DNA from: Planctomycetota bacterium | GTDB lineage: Bacteria; Planctomycetota; Phycisphaerae; WQYP01 | Direction: 5' to 3' | Assembly: GCA_021852245.1 (NCBI GenBank) | Contig: JAJZNY010000368.1 | Span: 1-7,404, forward strand | Length of the DNA stretch: 7,404 nucleotides | Shown: in pieces, positions 1 through 6,396 of the stretch | Layout of the letters: each line of letters opens with the position of its first letter | Numbering within the stretch: the stretch's first letter is position 1 | Notes under the pieces: generated by a model | What the model was told of the DNA's origin: nothing | The model's input: only the letters and a program-made list of their open reading frames with translations | Database searches by the model: none | Translations under genes and position numbers: made by a program

Positions 1-500
1 TCAATCGCCTCCCATTTGGCCATGATATTGTTGAGGTAATTGAGGCTTTTGATTTTCGGCGACAGAGCTGCAGGGCTGGTTCGGATGGTGCTGGCGGTGA
101 TGATGGCCATGCCGCTGCGGTAGGTTTCTTCCGAGTACATTTTGATGCTATCGGCGATGATCACGACGGTCGGCTTGGCACAATTGAGGGGTGATATCCC
201 CAAAGCGCCCATTCCGCGGGTAACCACGAGTCGGATGTAGCTGTCGGTAAGCTCATTGGCGGCGGTGGTCTCACTTATCGCCTGGGCGAGTTGCTCGCGG
301 GAATAGGGAATTGGCAGGCGGATCGACTTGGCCGAATCGAAAAGCCTTCGCAGGTGTTCATCCAGCTTGAAGACGCGGCCGGCATATTGGCGCAACCCCT
401 CAAATACACCGTCGCCGTAAAGCACCCCGTGATCAAACACATTGATGCATGCCTGCTGGGAATCGACCAGTTTGCCGTCTAACCAAATCCGCTTAGCCAT
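1..500 (-). CDS. ilvE: Branched-chain amino acid aminotransferase (PLP class IV), 3' end cut by window edge
   Basis: This is a pyridoxal-phosphate enzyme of fold type IV that would catalyse the last step of valine, leucine and isoleucine synthesis (2-oxo acid plus glutamate) in the cytosol. Reading leftward from ATG at 500, 166 codons are open to the edge. The N-terminus (MAKRIWLDGKLV) is followed by the family block VFDHGVLYGDGVFEGLR (residues 21-37). Residues 46-60 carry the LDEHLRRLFDSAK segment that lines the PLP site. PKIKSLNYLNN (148-158) contains the expected Schiff-base lysine, K151, within the KSLN context typical of IlvE and D-amino acid transaminases. Family members are about 285-310 residues, so over 40% is missing. 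A weak AGGA lies 11 nt before the ATG. The gene is divergent from the sensor kinase. D-amino acid transaminase or 4-amino-4-deoxychorismate lyase are alternatives, but the YGDGVFEG(L/I)R block and general length favour IlvE. Confidence 0.9.
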   Translation of the reverse strand, partial: MAKRIWLDGKLVDSQQACINVFDHGVLYGDGVFEGLRQYAGRVFKLDEHLRRLFDSAKSIRLPIPYSREQLAQAISETTAANELTDSYIRLVVTRGMGALGISPLNCAKPTVVIIADSIKMYSEETYRSGMAIITASTIRTSPAALSPKIKSLNYLNNIMAKWEAI

Positions 501-538
501 GATGGATACGTTCCTGCAACCAACTTCCAAAGCGTATT

Positions 539-567
539 ATGATAATGGTGAAAGGGGAGACGGGCAA
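539..567 (-). promoter_or_regulatory. Leftward sigma70-type promoter for ilvE, in the divergent ilvE/kinase spacer
   Basis: On the minus strand TTGCCC (562-567) and TATCAT (539-544) are separated by exactly 17 bp, matching the -35 consensus at 4/6 and the -10 consensus at 5/6. Transcription would start near 532, giving an ilvE leader of about 30 nt. The same AT-rich block reads TATTATGATAAT on the plus strand (535-546) and could serve as a -10 for the kinase, but no good plus-strand -35 is visible 16-18 bp upstream (best is TTCCTG at 511). The two directions may therefore share or compete for polymerase. Confidence 0.55.
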
Positions 568-603
568 AGGATTGTATCTGATTGCGGGGTTATCGCGCCG
601 TTT

Positions 604-2046
604 ATGTGGAATTCAACGACTCTGATGGTGGTGGTAGGGGTGTCATTGGCCGGTCTGGCCCTGCTGGCTGCCAGTCTGGTGATTGATGAGCGGAAGCGTC
701 GCCGCGATTTGCGGGCCCTGCGGAAATTCGCCCAGGCAGAGGCGGCAGGGAATGGGCAGGACGCAGTGGTGCTGCGGCGCTGGGGAGACCCCGACCTGCG
801 CGAAATCTACGAGCTTTTTGCCGGCTTGATTCGACAGCGTAACAAAGACCGCGAAGCGACCGAGTTTCGGGCCCGGCTTCTGGATGCCACCATCGAGCAT
901 ATCGATCAGCCCGTTGCCATTCTCGATGCCGAGAATCAGATTATCCGCTGCAATTCCCGGATGATCGTCTGGATGGGAGAAATTCGGCGCGGCGATCTGC
1001 TGGAGGGGGGGCAGCCCGATGTTCCGCCCACCGAGCGGGCGCAGCATGTTGATCTGACCGATTTTCTGATTGAAACGGGCGTGCGGGAACTTATCGTCGC
1101 AACCCGCGAAAGCGGCCTGGGGTGCACCCGCCATGTGAAATTAGCGGTGGACGGGCGGCAGCGCAGCGTCGAGGTGCTCGCCTCCTGCGTGATGCCCGGC
1201 GACGCCAAAACCCCGGTGATCCTCACCTTCCGTGATCAGACCGAATGGATCGCCAGCACGCAGATGAAAGCCGATTTTTCTGCCAATGCCAGCCATGAAT
1301 TGCGCACACCGCTGGCCAGCATTCGGGCCGCGGTTGAAACCGTTCTCGATGCCGGGATTGACGATCAGGCGACGGTGAAGCGGTGCATGGATATCATCGG
1401 CGGGCATGTGTCGCGCCTGCAGTTGCTGGTGCAGGACCTGCTGGATCTGTCGCGCACGGAAGACCCCAACGCGCTGGTCCGCACCGATCTGATCAAACTC
1501 ACCGAACTGCAGAATGTACTGACACAGATTTTCGGCGCCATGGCGGCGCAGAAGGGCATTGAACTGCATTTTGATATCGCACCCGACGCGGCGCTGATGC
1601 GCGGGGATGAACGGCTCATCCTGCTGACGCTTAAAAATTTAGTGGATAACAGCATCAAATTCACCAGCCAGGGCTCGGTAACCGTGCGTTCCTACCGCCA
1701 GGTGCGTGCCGGCGGTAACCGCGGAACCCTGCCCCGACCGGCAGGGGGTGCAGCGGCGGAACGGGAGGAATTTTTGATCCTGGATGTGAAAGATACCGGC
1801 TGCGGCATCCCGCCCGAAGATCGCCAGCGCGTCTTTGAACGCTTCTACACCGTCAACCGCAGTCGCGGCGGAGCCGACCGTGGTACCGGGCTGGGGCTGG
1901 CTATTGTGAAGCATGCGGTGGCCGGAATGGGCGGCACCGTCGAGTTGGAAAGCCAGGTGAATGTCGGCACGACGATCCGGTGCGTCTGGCCGATGACACG
2001 TGTCGCGGTCGGAAAGATGGATGCCCCCAAACTTCCGGTGTCCTGA
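604..2046 (+). CDS. PhoR-like membrane sensor histidine kinase (TM, PAS-like, HisKA, HATPase)
   Basis: The predicted product is a 480-residue two-component sensor kinase that autophosphorylates on His and passes phosphate to a response regulator not present in this window. Residues 7-27 form one hydrophobic transmembrane segment followed by a basic stop-transfer stretch (DERKRRR). Residues 40-95 are a charged, probably helical linker, and about 95-215 look like a PAS domain (DQPVAILDAENQIIRCNSRM). The H-box FSANASHELRTPLASI places the phospho-acceptor at H231. The ATPase domain shows the N-box LKNLVDNSIKF (N349), the G1 box DTGCGIP (D397) and the G2 box GTGLGL (G427-G431). The H-box wording resembles PhoR/ResE kinases, but no phoB neighbour supports a phosphate role. 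The frame is open back to ATG 442. I chose ATG 604 because it sits directly before the TM segment and because upstream starts (499/502) would overlap the ilvE start and the promoter block. The Shine-Dalgarno is weak either way. Confidence 0.9.
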   Translation: MWNSTTLMVVVGVSLAGLALLAASLVIDERKRRRDLRALRKFAQAEAAGNGQDAVVLRRWGDPDLREIYELFAGLIRQRNKDREATEFRARLLDATIEHIDQPVAILDAENQIIRCNSRMIVWMGEIRRGDLLEGGQPDVPPTERAQHVDLTDFLIETGVRELIVATRESGLGCTRHVKLAVDGRQRSVEVLASCVMPGDAKTPVILTFRDQTEWIASTQMKADFSANASHELRTPLASIRAAVETVLDAGIDDQATVKRCMDIIGGHVSRLQLLVQDLLDLSRTEDPNALVRTDLIKLTELQNVLTQIFGAMAAQKGIELHFDIAPDAALMRGDERLILLTLKNLVDNSIKFTSQGSVTVRSYRQVRAGGNRGTLPRPAGGAAAEREEFLILDVKDTGCGIPPEDRQRVFERFYTVNRSRGGADRGTGLGLAIVKHAVAGMGGTVELESQVNVGTTIRCVWPMTRVAVGKMDAPKLPVS

Positions 2047-2163
2047 ATCGCGGATTTTTCCGCACTCCGGCATGGGGCCTGCGGCGGCAGATTGACCCGC
2101 CGACCATCAGTCCGCCGGATTCAGCTCACGGTTGCAGATGTTGACAGACAGATGGAGAAATGA

Positions 2164-2724
2164 ATGAATCACGGTATGACCCCAGGCGAAACGGCGCTAT
2201 CATCCCCCGGATCGATCGTGCTGATCGGCTTCCGCGGCAGTGGGAAGAGTACGGTGGGAAAAATTCTCGCCGGGCGATTGCACAAAACATTCCTCGATAC
2301 CGATGAGATCATCACCCGGTCCGCCGGCATGAATATTAAGGACATATTTGATCGTGGCGGCGAACCGCTGTTCCGCCGGTTTGAGGCCGCGGCGGTGAAA
2401 GAAGCAGTCGGGGTTTCGGATGCCGTTATCAGCACCGGTGGGGGGGTGGTACTTTCAGATGAAAATGTGCAGCATCTGCGCGGATGCGGGGCGGTAATCT
2501 GGCTCGATGCGCCTGCTGAAGTGCTCTGGCAACGCATCAGCGCCGATACCGCGACCGGCGCATCACGACCGAACCTGACCGCATTCGGCGGTTTGAAGGA
2601 AGTCATTGAACTGCTCGCGCGTCGCCGAGAGCTTTACGCCCGCGCCGCTCATCTGGTGGTTCATGCGGATGATTCGCCCGAGCGGATCGCTGAGAAGATT
2701 CTCAGCCAGATCAGCGTGCTGTGA
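2164..2724 (+). CDS. aroK: Shikimate kinase
   Basis: This cytosolic P-loop kinase phosphorylates shikimate to shikimate 3-phosphate in the chorismate pathway. It is 186 residues long, close to the usual 165-190. The Walker A is GFRGSGKST (22-30) and is followed by FLDTDEII, where D47 is the shikimate-binding Asp of the DxD motif. FRRFE (70-74) supplies the substrate-binding Arg, STGGGVV (90-96) is the shikimate-site glycine loop, RPNL (135-138) carries the lid Arg, and RRELYARAA (154-162) is the adenine-side motif. GGAG at 2154-2157 lies 6 nt before ATG 2164, a good ribosome binding site. An overlapping ATG at 2160 is in another frame. A 117-bp spacer separates it from the upstream kinase; that spacer has only short GC-rich inverted repeats (for example GCGGA/TCCGC at 2050-2063) and no clear promoter, so co-transcription with the kinase is possible. 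Gluconate kinase is excluded by the shikimate-type DTDE and GGG motifs. Confidence 0.96.
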   Translation: MNHGMTPGETALSSPGSIVLIGFRGSGKSTVGKILAGRLHKTFLDTDEIITRSAGMNIKDIFDRGGEPLFRRFEAAAVKEAVGVSDAVISTGGGVVLSDENVQHLRGCGAVIWLDAPAEVLWQRISADTATGASRPNLTAFGGLKEVIELLARRRELYARAAHLVVHADDSPERIAEKILSQISVL

Positions 2725-2734
2725 AAACTCCGGC

Positions 2735-2774
2735 AAAAAAAAGAGCCGTGTGGAGGAGGGTAATTCCACACGGC
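2735..2774 (-). terminator. Intrinsic terminator for leftward transcription, just after aroK
   Basis: A perfect 10-bp stem, GCCGTGTGGA (2745-2754) with TCCACACGGC (2765-2774), encloses a 10-nt loop. On the plus strand eight A residues (2735-2742) precede it and no T run follows. Read leftward, the hairpin is therefore followed after 2 nt by eight U residues, the standard Rho-independent layout. It should stop transcripts coming from the right before they run antisense into aroK. For aroK mRNA the same hairpin could only act as a 3' end stabiliser or a weak stop. Confidence 0.8.
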
Positions 2775-2795
2775 CTGGCGGAGGAGGAAACGAGT

Positions 2796-2906
2796 TCAGG
2801 TCTCTATCTCCCTCACTTTGGGCAGGCCGCTGCGGTTTTGCTCCTGCGCCCGCGAACTGGCCTTGTCGCACACCACGGCGACCCCTGCTACCAAAGCAAG
2901 CCCCAT
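2796..2906 (-). CDS. Possible 36-residue hydrophobic mini-protein (unrecognised)
   Basis: A leftward ORF starts at ATG 2906 and ends at TGA 2796, 21 nt before the leftward terminator. It begins MGLALVAGVAVVCDK, a short hydrophobic run (residues 2-12) with a Cys at 13, and continues with a polar, charged tail ending in KVREIET. The Cys is not in a proper lipobox, because position -1 is Val. No Shine-Dalgarno precedes the ATG, and an in-frame TGA lies 15 codons further upstream. I do not recognise the sequence. The only strong argument for reality is its position directly before a leftward terminator that otherwise has no gene to serve. An ORF this short can easily arise by chance in GC-rich DNA, and a non-coding leftward RNA is an equally good explanation. 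Confidence 0.28.
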   Translation of the reverse strand: MGLALVAGVAVVCDKASSRAQEQNRSGLPKVREIET

Positions 2907-3298
2907 GCCAAACGATGACCGGTGGCGAGTTGTGCCCGGAGAGTTTGCTTTTCAGGTAGATGCGTGCCCGATTATTGGACCTTTGGCCGATTTGATGTTG
3001 GAATTAATCGCATAAGTCCGCAGTCGATGCCTGCATCATGCATCCGGTATCCGCGAGCTGCTTAAAAAAGCGGCAACTGACACTTACTGATTACCAACAG
3101 GCCACCCCAATCCGGTTCCGGTCCCGGCGACGCGGAGTTTCAATGCGACGTTGGGGTCGAAGCGGGGGCTCCCCGATGGACGACTATCGAAGCAGGGCCA
3201 ACACAAATGTGGACAGATGGGTGCTTTCAGCCGCGCACGGCGGCCATTCGCCCGACCGAGTGTCGATCACCATCGTTCTCGGTCGTTGGCTATTCATC
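2907..3298. other. About 390 bp with no convincing gene
   Basis: Open frames cross this stretch on both strands, but none shows a recognisable family, a good ribosome binding site or a plausible protein composition. Several short inverted repeats are visible: a 7-bp AT/GC hairpin around TTAAAAAA (3057-3074), CCCCAA/TTGGGG (3105-3110 and 3151-3156), and CGGGG-GCT-CCCCG (3163-3175). An imperfect direct repeat, TCGAAGC followed by GGGG or AGGG, occurs at 3157 and 3187. I looked for RNase P, tmRNA and SRP RNA signature segments and did not find them. A leftward promoter feeding the terminator at 2735-2774 ought to lie here, but I could not identify a convincing one. Confidence 0.5.
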
Positions 3299-3326
3299 TT
3301 GCCAGTTCCGGCACTGGGGATATAAT
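3299..3326 (+). promoter_or_regulatory. Strong sigma70-type promoter for the rpsO-pnp operon
   Basis: TTGCCA (3299-3304, 5/6 to the -35 consensus) and a perfect TATAAT (3321-3326) are separated by 16 bp. The start site would be near 3333, giving an rpsO leader of about 78 nt. This is the best promoter in the window, and it suits a highly expressed ribosomal protein operon. No comparable promoter is visible between rpsO and pnp. Confidence 0.75.
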
Positions 3327-3332
3327 CCACCC

Positions 3333-3410
3333 TGCAAGATTGTCCTGCGAGGAACATCCCGGCGCGTGCTGGGAGTATCCCGCCGTTGTAACGGTGTTAA
3401 AGGCATTTTC
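3333..3410 (+). promoter_or_regulatory. Structured rpsO leader, candidate S15 autoregulatory region
   Basis: The leader of about 78 nt can fold locally. CGGCG (3360-3364) pairs with CGCCG (3381-3385) around an inner GGGA/TCCC hairpin (3371-3374 with 3378-3381). The ribosome binding site AAAGG (3399-3403) stands 7 nt before the ATG. In other bacteria S15 represses its own translation by binding its leader, with folds that differ between phyla. Whether this leader does so is inference from position and foldability alone. Confidence 0.35.
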
Positions 3411-3677
3411 ATGTTAAATCAGTCAAAGAAGTCGGAAATTATCTCCAATACGCGAATTCATGAGGGGGACACGGGTTCAGCCGAAGTGCAGATCGCCCTG
3501 CTCACTGAGAGAATTAACGAACTTACCACCCACCTGCAATCCCACAAGAAAGACTATTCATCGCGCCGCGGATTGCTCAAGATGGTGGGCAAACGGTCGA
3601 GTTTGCTTAAGTATCTCACCCGCACCGACCCGCAGCGCTATCAGAGCATCATTACCCGGCTGGGATTGCGTAAGTAA
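3411..3677 (+). CDS. rpsO: 30S ribosomal protein S15
   Basis: S15 is a primary 16S rRNA-binding protein of the small-subunit platform and also forms a bridge to the 50S subunit. The product is 88 residues long, the normal bacterial length. It carries the family features in order: [20 protein letters not shown] (16-35), then [22 protein letters not shown] (41-62), which is the S15 signature with its rRNA-contacting His, Asp and Ser residues, then [13 protein letters not shown] and the C-terminal LGLRK. ATG 3411 has the Shine-Dalgarno AAAGG 7 nt upstream and matches the family N-terminus ([11 protein letters not shown]). The open frame extends further upstream, but that extension runs through the promoter and leader. 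The gene lies 182 bp before pnp in the widely conserved rpsO-pnp arrangement. Confidence 0.98.
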   Translation: MLNQSKKSEIISNTRIHEGDTGSAEVQIALLTERINELTTHLQSHKKDYSSRRGLLKMVGKRSSLLKYLTRTDPQRYQSIITRLGLRK

Positions 3678-3691
3678 TCGGGTTTTCACGC

Positions 3692-3751
3692 AGCACCCTT
3701 CCTTAATGGAAGGTTGCTCTGCTTATGGGGTCAATGGGGGGCATCAGCCCC
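3692..3751 (+). promoter_or_regulatory. Two hairpins in the rpsO-pnp spacer (probable RNA processing or attenuation region)
   Basis: The first hairpin (3692-3718) pairs CCTTCC (3697-3702) with GGAAGG (3708-3713) around a TTAAT loop. It is extended by AGCA/TGCT beyond one C-U mismatch, giving ten pairs in all. The second (3738-3751) is GGGGC-ATCA-GCCCC. Neither is followed by a T run, so these are not standard terminators. In enterobacteria the rpsO-pnp spacer holds an RNase III-cleaved hairpin through which PNPase represses its own expression. A similar role here is inference. The remaining spacer (3752-3859) shows no good promoter and contains the word ATGTTGTGT twice (3757 and 3821). Confidence 0.5.
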
Positions 3752-3859
3752 ACGATATGTTGTGTAAGTAATTTGGCCGAAAGTCTTTATGCTGCAAGTC
3801 GGTTGGATTGATTTAGAGTGATGTTGTGTTGCAGCGGATTGAATATGTAAGGTGAATTC

Positions 3860-5989
3860 ATGACGGTAGTAAAAGTTGAGACGGAGATTGCAGGGCGGTT
3901 ACTGACAATTGAAACGGGACATCTGGCCAAACAGGCGGCAGGGGCTGTCGTGGTGCGGTTTGGTGAGACGATTATTCTGGCAACGGCATGCACCACCGAT
4001 CCCCGGCCGGGCACCGATTTTTTCCCCCTGACCGTTGACTACCGGGAAAAAAGCTCCGCGGCCGGCAAATTCCCCGGCGGCTTTATCAAGCGGGAGGGAC
4101 GCCCATCTACTAAAGAAACATTAACCGCCCGCATGATTGACCGCCCCATCCGCCCGCTTTTCCCCGCGGGATATTTTGACGAAGTTCTCGTGCAGGTGAT
4201 GGTGCTTTCAGCCGACGGGCAGAACGATCCGGATATCCTCTCCATCATCGGATCATCCGCGGCTCTGGCGATCAGCCCCGTCCCATTTGAAGGCCCCCTC
4301 GCGGCCGTGCGTATCGGGCGTGTGAACGGTCAGTTCGTCGTCATGCCGACGGCGGCCGACATGGATCAGTCCGATCTCGACCTTCTCGTGGCTGGCACCG
4401 ATGAAGCGGTGAATATGATTGAAGTCGGCGCACGTGAACTGCCCGAGGCCGTTGTGCTTGAGGCCATTGCACTCGGACACGAACATATCAAACGCATCGT
4501 CGCCATTCAGCGGGAACTGATGGCCCAGGCCGGTAAGCCGAAGGTCTGCAAGACCAATCTTCCCCCCGAGGCACTCGTGCAGGCAGTGGCAGCCTACACC
4601 GATAAGCTCCGTGCGGCGAAGCAGGTCCCGGGCAAACAAGATCGTGCCGCCGCCGTGGATGCCGTCACCGAAGAAATCAGCAAGACGTTTACCAAAGCGG
4701 AAGGCAATTCCGCCCCCACGGCCATTTATGATCCCTTCCACGTTGCGATGGCGATATCGATGCTGGAAGAAAAAGTGATACGTCGGCTCATCCTGGACGG
4801 CAAGCGTCCCGATGGTCGCGATAACACCACCATTCGCCCGATTCAATGCGAAGTCGGCGTGTTGCCGCGAACGCACGGATCGGCCATCTTCTCCCGCGGT
4901 GAAACGCAGGCGCTGGTCACCACCACGCTCGGCACCGGTGATGATGAGCAGATCGTGGACGGGCTTGGCGCCGAATATTCGAAAAAGTTCATGCTTCATT
5001 ACAACTTCCCCCCGTTTTCAACCGGCGAAGTGAAGCGCATCATGGGCCCCGGACGCCGCGAGATCGGTCACGGCGCTTTGGCAGAGCGTTCGCTCGAGCC
5101 GGTTCTCCCCCCGCCGGATCAATTTCCGTATGTCGTCCGTCTGGTTTCAGACATTCTGGAATCCAACGGCAGTTCATCGATGGCGTCGGTCTGCGGCGGC
5201 ACTCTGGCCCTGCTGGATGCGGGTGTGCCGCTGGTACGCCCCGTCGCCGGTATCAGCATCGGTCTGGTGACCGAGGGGACACAGGAAGTTTTAATCACCG
5301 ACATTCTGGGTGAGGAAGATCACTACGGCGATATGGATTTCAAGGTTTCCGGCACTACACAGGGAATCACCGGCATTCAACTGGATTTGAAAATCCGGGG
5401 TCTGCGGCACGACCTGATCGCCAAAACGTTTGAACAGGCCCGCATCGCACGGCTCAGCATTCTGGAAAAGATGCACGCCGCCATCGCCGCCCCGCGCCCG
5501 CAGATTTCACCCCACGCACCGCGGCTCCTGACCATTCACATCAACCCGGACAAGATCGGCAAGGTGATCGGGCCGGGTGGAAAAACCATCAAACGCATTG
5601 TTGAAACCACCGGTGCCAAGATTGATATTGATGATGATGGAACAGTATTCATCTCCGCAGTGGGCATGGACGCAGCCGAGCGGGCCCGTGAAGAGGTGGA
5701 ACGGCTTACCGAAGAAGTCAAGGTAGGCAAGGTCTACACCGGCCGGGTGAGTTCCATCAAGGATTTTGGCGCCTTTGTGGAAGTGATCCCCGGCGTAGAC
5801 GGGCTGTGTCACGTGAGTGAATTGGCGGATAAATTTGTCAAGAACGCCCATGATGAAGTCAAGATCGGGCAGGAGCTTCGAGTGAAGGTCATTGCCATTG
5901 ACGATCAGGGGCGGATTAAATTGTCCCGCAAACAGGCGGTACGTGATGAGGCGCAGCATCTGGGCCAGGCGCCGGTGCCGACGGCATAA
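3860..5989 (+). CDS. pnp: Polynucleotide phosphorylase (PNPase)
   Basis: PNPase is a trimeric 3'-5' exoribonuclease that uses phosphate to degrade RNA to nucleoside diphosphates and can also add tails. It is 709 residues long, against 711 in E. coli. The first RNase PH domain spans about 10-145, including FFPLTVDYREK (54-64), FPGGFIKREGRPS (71-83) and DRPIRPLFP (94-102). An alpha-helical linker domain (about 150-300) follows. The catalytic second RNase PH domain spans about 314-540. It contains R399-R400 in GPGRREIGHG and ITDILGEEDHYGDMDF with the catalytic aspartates D481 and D487, equivalent to E. coli D486 and D492. The KH domain has its GxxG loop at G571-G574 (VIGPGGKTI), and the S1 domain (about 621-693) reads GRVSSIKDFGAFVEV. 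All key residues are present. ATG 3860 follows AAGGTG by 5 nt. The acidic C-terminal tail used for degradosome contacts in some bacteria is absent or very short. Confidence 0.99.
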   Translation: MTVVKVETEIAGRLLTIETGHLAKQAAGAVVVRFGETIILATACTTDPRPGTDFFPLTVDYREKSSAAGKFPGGFIKREGRPSTKETLTARMIDRPIRPLFPAGYFDEVLVQVMVLSADGQNDPDILSIIGSSAALAISPVPFEGPLAAVRIGRVNGQFVVMPTAADMDQSDLDLLVAGTDEAVNMIEVGARELPEAVVLEAIALGHEHIKRIVAIQRELMAQAGKPKVCKTNLPPEALVQAVAAYTDKLRAAKQVPGKQDRAAAVDAVTEEISKTFTKAEGNSAPTAIYDPFHVAMAISMLEEKVIRRLILDGKRPDGRDNTTIRPIQCEVGVLPRTHGSAIFSRGETQALVTTTLGTGDDEQIVDGLGAEYSKKFMLHYNFPPFSTGEVKRIMGPGRREIGHGALAERSLEPVLPPPDQFPYVVRLVSDILESNGSSSMASVCGGTLALLDAGVPLVRPVAGISIGLVTEGTQEVLITDILGEEDHYGDMDFKVSGTTQGITGIQLDLKIRGLRHDLIAKTFEQARIARLSILEKMHAAIAAPRPQISPHAPRLLTIHINPDKIGKVIGPGGKTIKRIVETTGAKIDIDDDGTVFISAVGMDAAERAREEVERLTEEVKVGKVYTGRVSSIKDFGAFVEVIPGVDGLCHVSELADKFVKNAHDEVKIGQELRVKVIAIDDQGRIKLSRKQAVRDEAQHLGQAPVPTA

Positions 5990-6000
5990 TCGAATTCCGA

Positions 6001-6058
6001 CATCGGGCCGCCCATAAACGGCGCCCGATGATGTTGCGGTCGAGTCGCAACATCCGGG
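6001..6058 (+). promoter_or_regulatory. Tandem hairpins after pnp with a mutually exclusive alternative fold
   Basis: Hairpin 1 pairs CATCGGG (6001-6007) with CCCGATG (6024-6030), plus CGCC (6009-6012) with GGCG (6020-6023). Hairpin 2, directly adjacent, is a perfect 8-bp stem ATGTTGCG (6031-6038) with CGCAACAT (6046-6053). Hairpin 2 can also extend with G6030-C6054 and CCCG (6024-6027) with CGGG (6055-6058), which would dismantle hairpin 1. No T run follows directly; the nearest TTTTT is at 6074-6078. The block may protect the pnp 3' end, slow readthrough, or act in the leader of the downstream cold-shock gene. Confidence 0.55.
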
Positions 6059-6126
6059 ATCTCGGCGCTCAACTTTTTCCGCCTGGTTTGCGGTAGTTCG
6101 GATGGTGGGATATCCGGAGGACGGCG

Positions 6127-6396
6127 ATGCCAACAGGGCGTGTGAAGTGGTTTAATCACCGTAAGGGCTTCGGGTTTCTCGTCGATGACGCGGGTAATGA
6201 AATTTTCGTGCATTACTCGGTAATTGACGGCAGTGGATTTCGTCGCCTGCGCGAAGGGGAAGTCGTTCGCTATGAACTGACGCAAGGGCCGAAAGGGCTT
6301 TTTGCCTCGCGAGTCTACAGGCGAGAGCCGACCGGGCGAGGCGATTTTGCGGCAGTCCCGGCACCCGATACCGGGGCGCCTGCGGCGCGGGAATGA
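6127..6396 (+). CDS. Cold-shock domain protein with a C-terminal extension
   Basis: This 89-residue protein begins with a cold-shock domain, a five-stranded OB fold that binds single-stranded RNA and DNA and acts as an RNA chaperone. GRVKWFN (4-10) starts strand 1, KGFGFL (13-18) is RNP1 and IFVHYSVI (26-33) is RNP2, with Tyr at 30 where Phe is usual. EGEVVRYEL and GLFASRVYR complete the fold by about residue 66. The remaining 23 residues form a low-complexity tail rich in Pro, Ala, Gly and Arg. Classical Csp proteins are about 66-72 residues, so this is a tailed variant. GGAGGA (6116-6121), 5 nt before ATG 6127, is the strongest Shine-Dalgarno in the window. The gene follows pnp by 137 bp and precedes a kinase by 27 bp. 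Whether cold actually induces it cannot be read from the sequence. Confidence 0.95.
   Translation: MPTGRVKWFNHRKGFGFLVDDAGNEIFVHYSVIDGSGFRRLREGEVVRYELTQGPKGLFASRVYRREPTGRGDFAAVPAPDTGAPAARE

Noticed and set aside
291..482. Plus-strand 63-codon ORF inside ilvE
   Set aside because: It is antisense to a well-conserved aminotransferase and is explained as a shadow frame.
442..603. Upstream extension of the sensor kinase frame to ATG 442, 499 or 502
   Set aside because: It overlaps the start of the divergent ilvE gene and covers the promoter block. The extra residues show no domain or hydrophobic logic, whereas ATG 604 lies directly before the TM segment.
2141..2180. TTGACA at 2141 with TATGAC at 2175 as an aroK promoter
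   Set aside because: The spacing is 28 bp, far outside the 16-18 bp window, and the -10 candidate would fall inside the coding region.
2721..2918. GTG-started 65-codon ORF overlapping the aroK stop
   Set aside because: It runs through the terminator hairpin, has no family resemblance and has an odd composition.
3184..3297. Minus-strand 37-codon ORF starting at 3297
   Set aside because: It has no Shine-Dalgarno, no recognisable sequence and no supporting context beyond lying upstream of the leftward terminator.
3038..3325. Plus-strand 95-codon ORF before rpsO
   Set aside because: It has no ribosome binding site or recognisable domain, and its end runs through the strong rpsO promoter.
4253..4999. 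Minus-strand 248-codon ORF inside pnp
   Set aside because: It is antisense to a fully conserved PNPase; such long shadow frames are common in GC-rich coding DNA, and the translation is rich in His, Gly and Arg without motifs.
6001..6078. Post-pnp hairpins as a standard intrinsic terminator
   Set aside because: The nearest T run begins 20 nt after the 8-bp stem of hairpin 2 instead of immediately after it, so the classic layout is not met.
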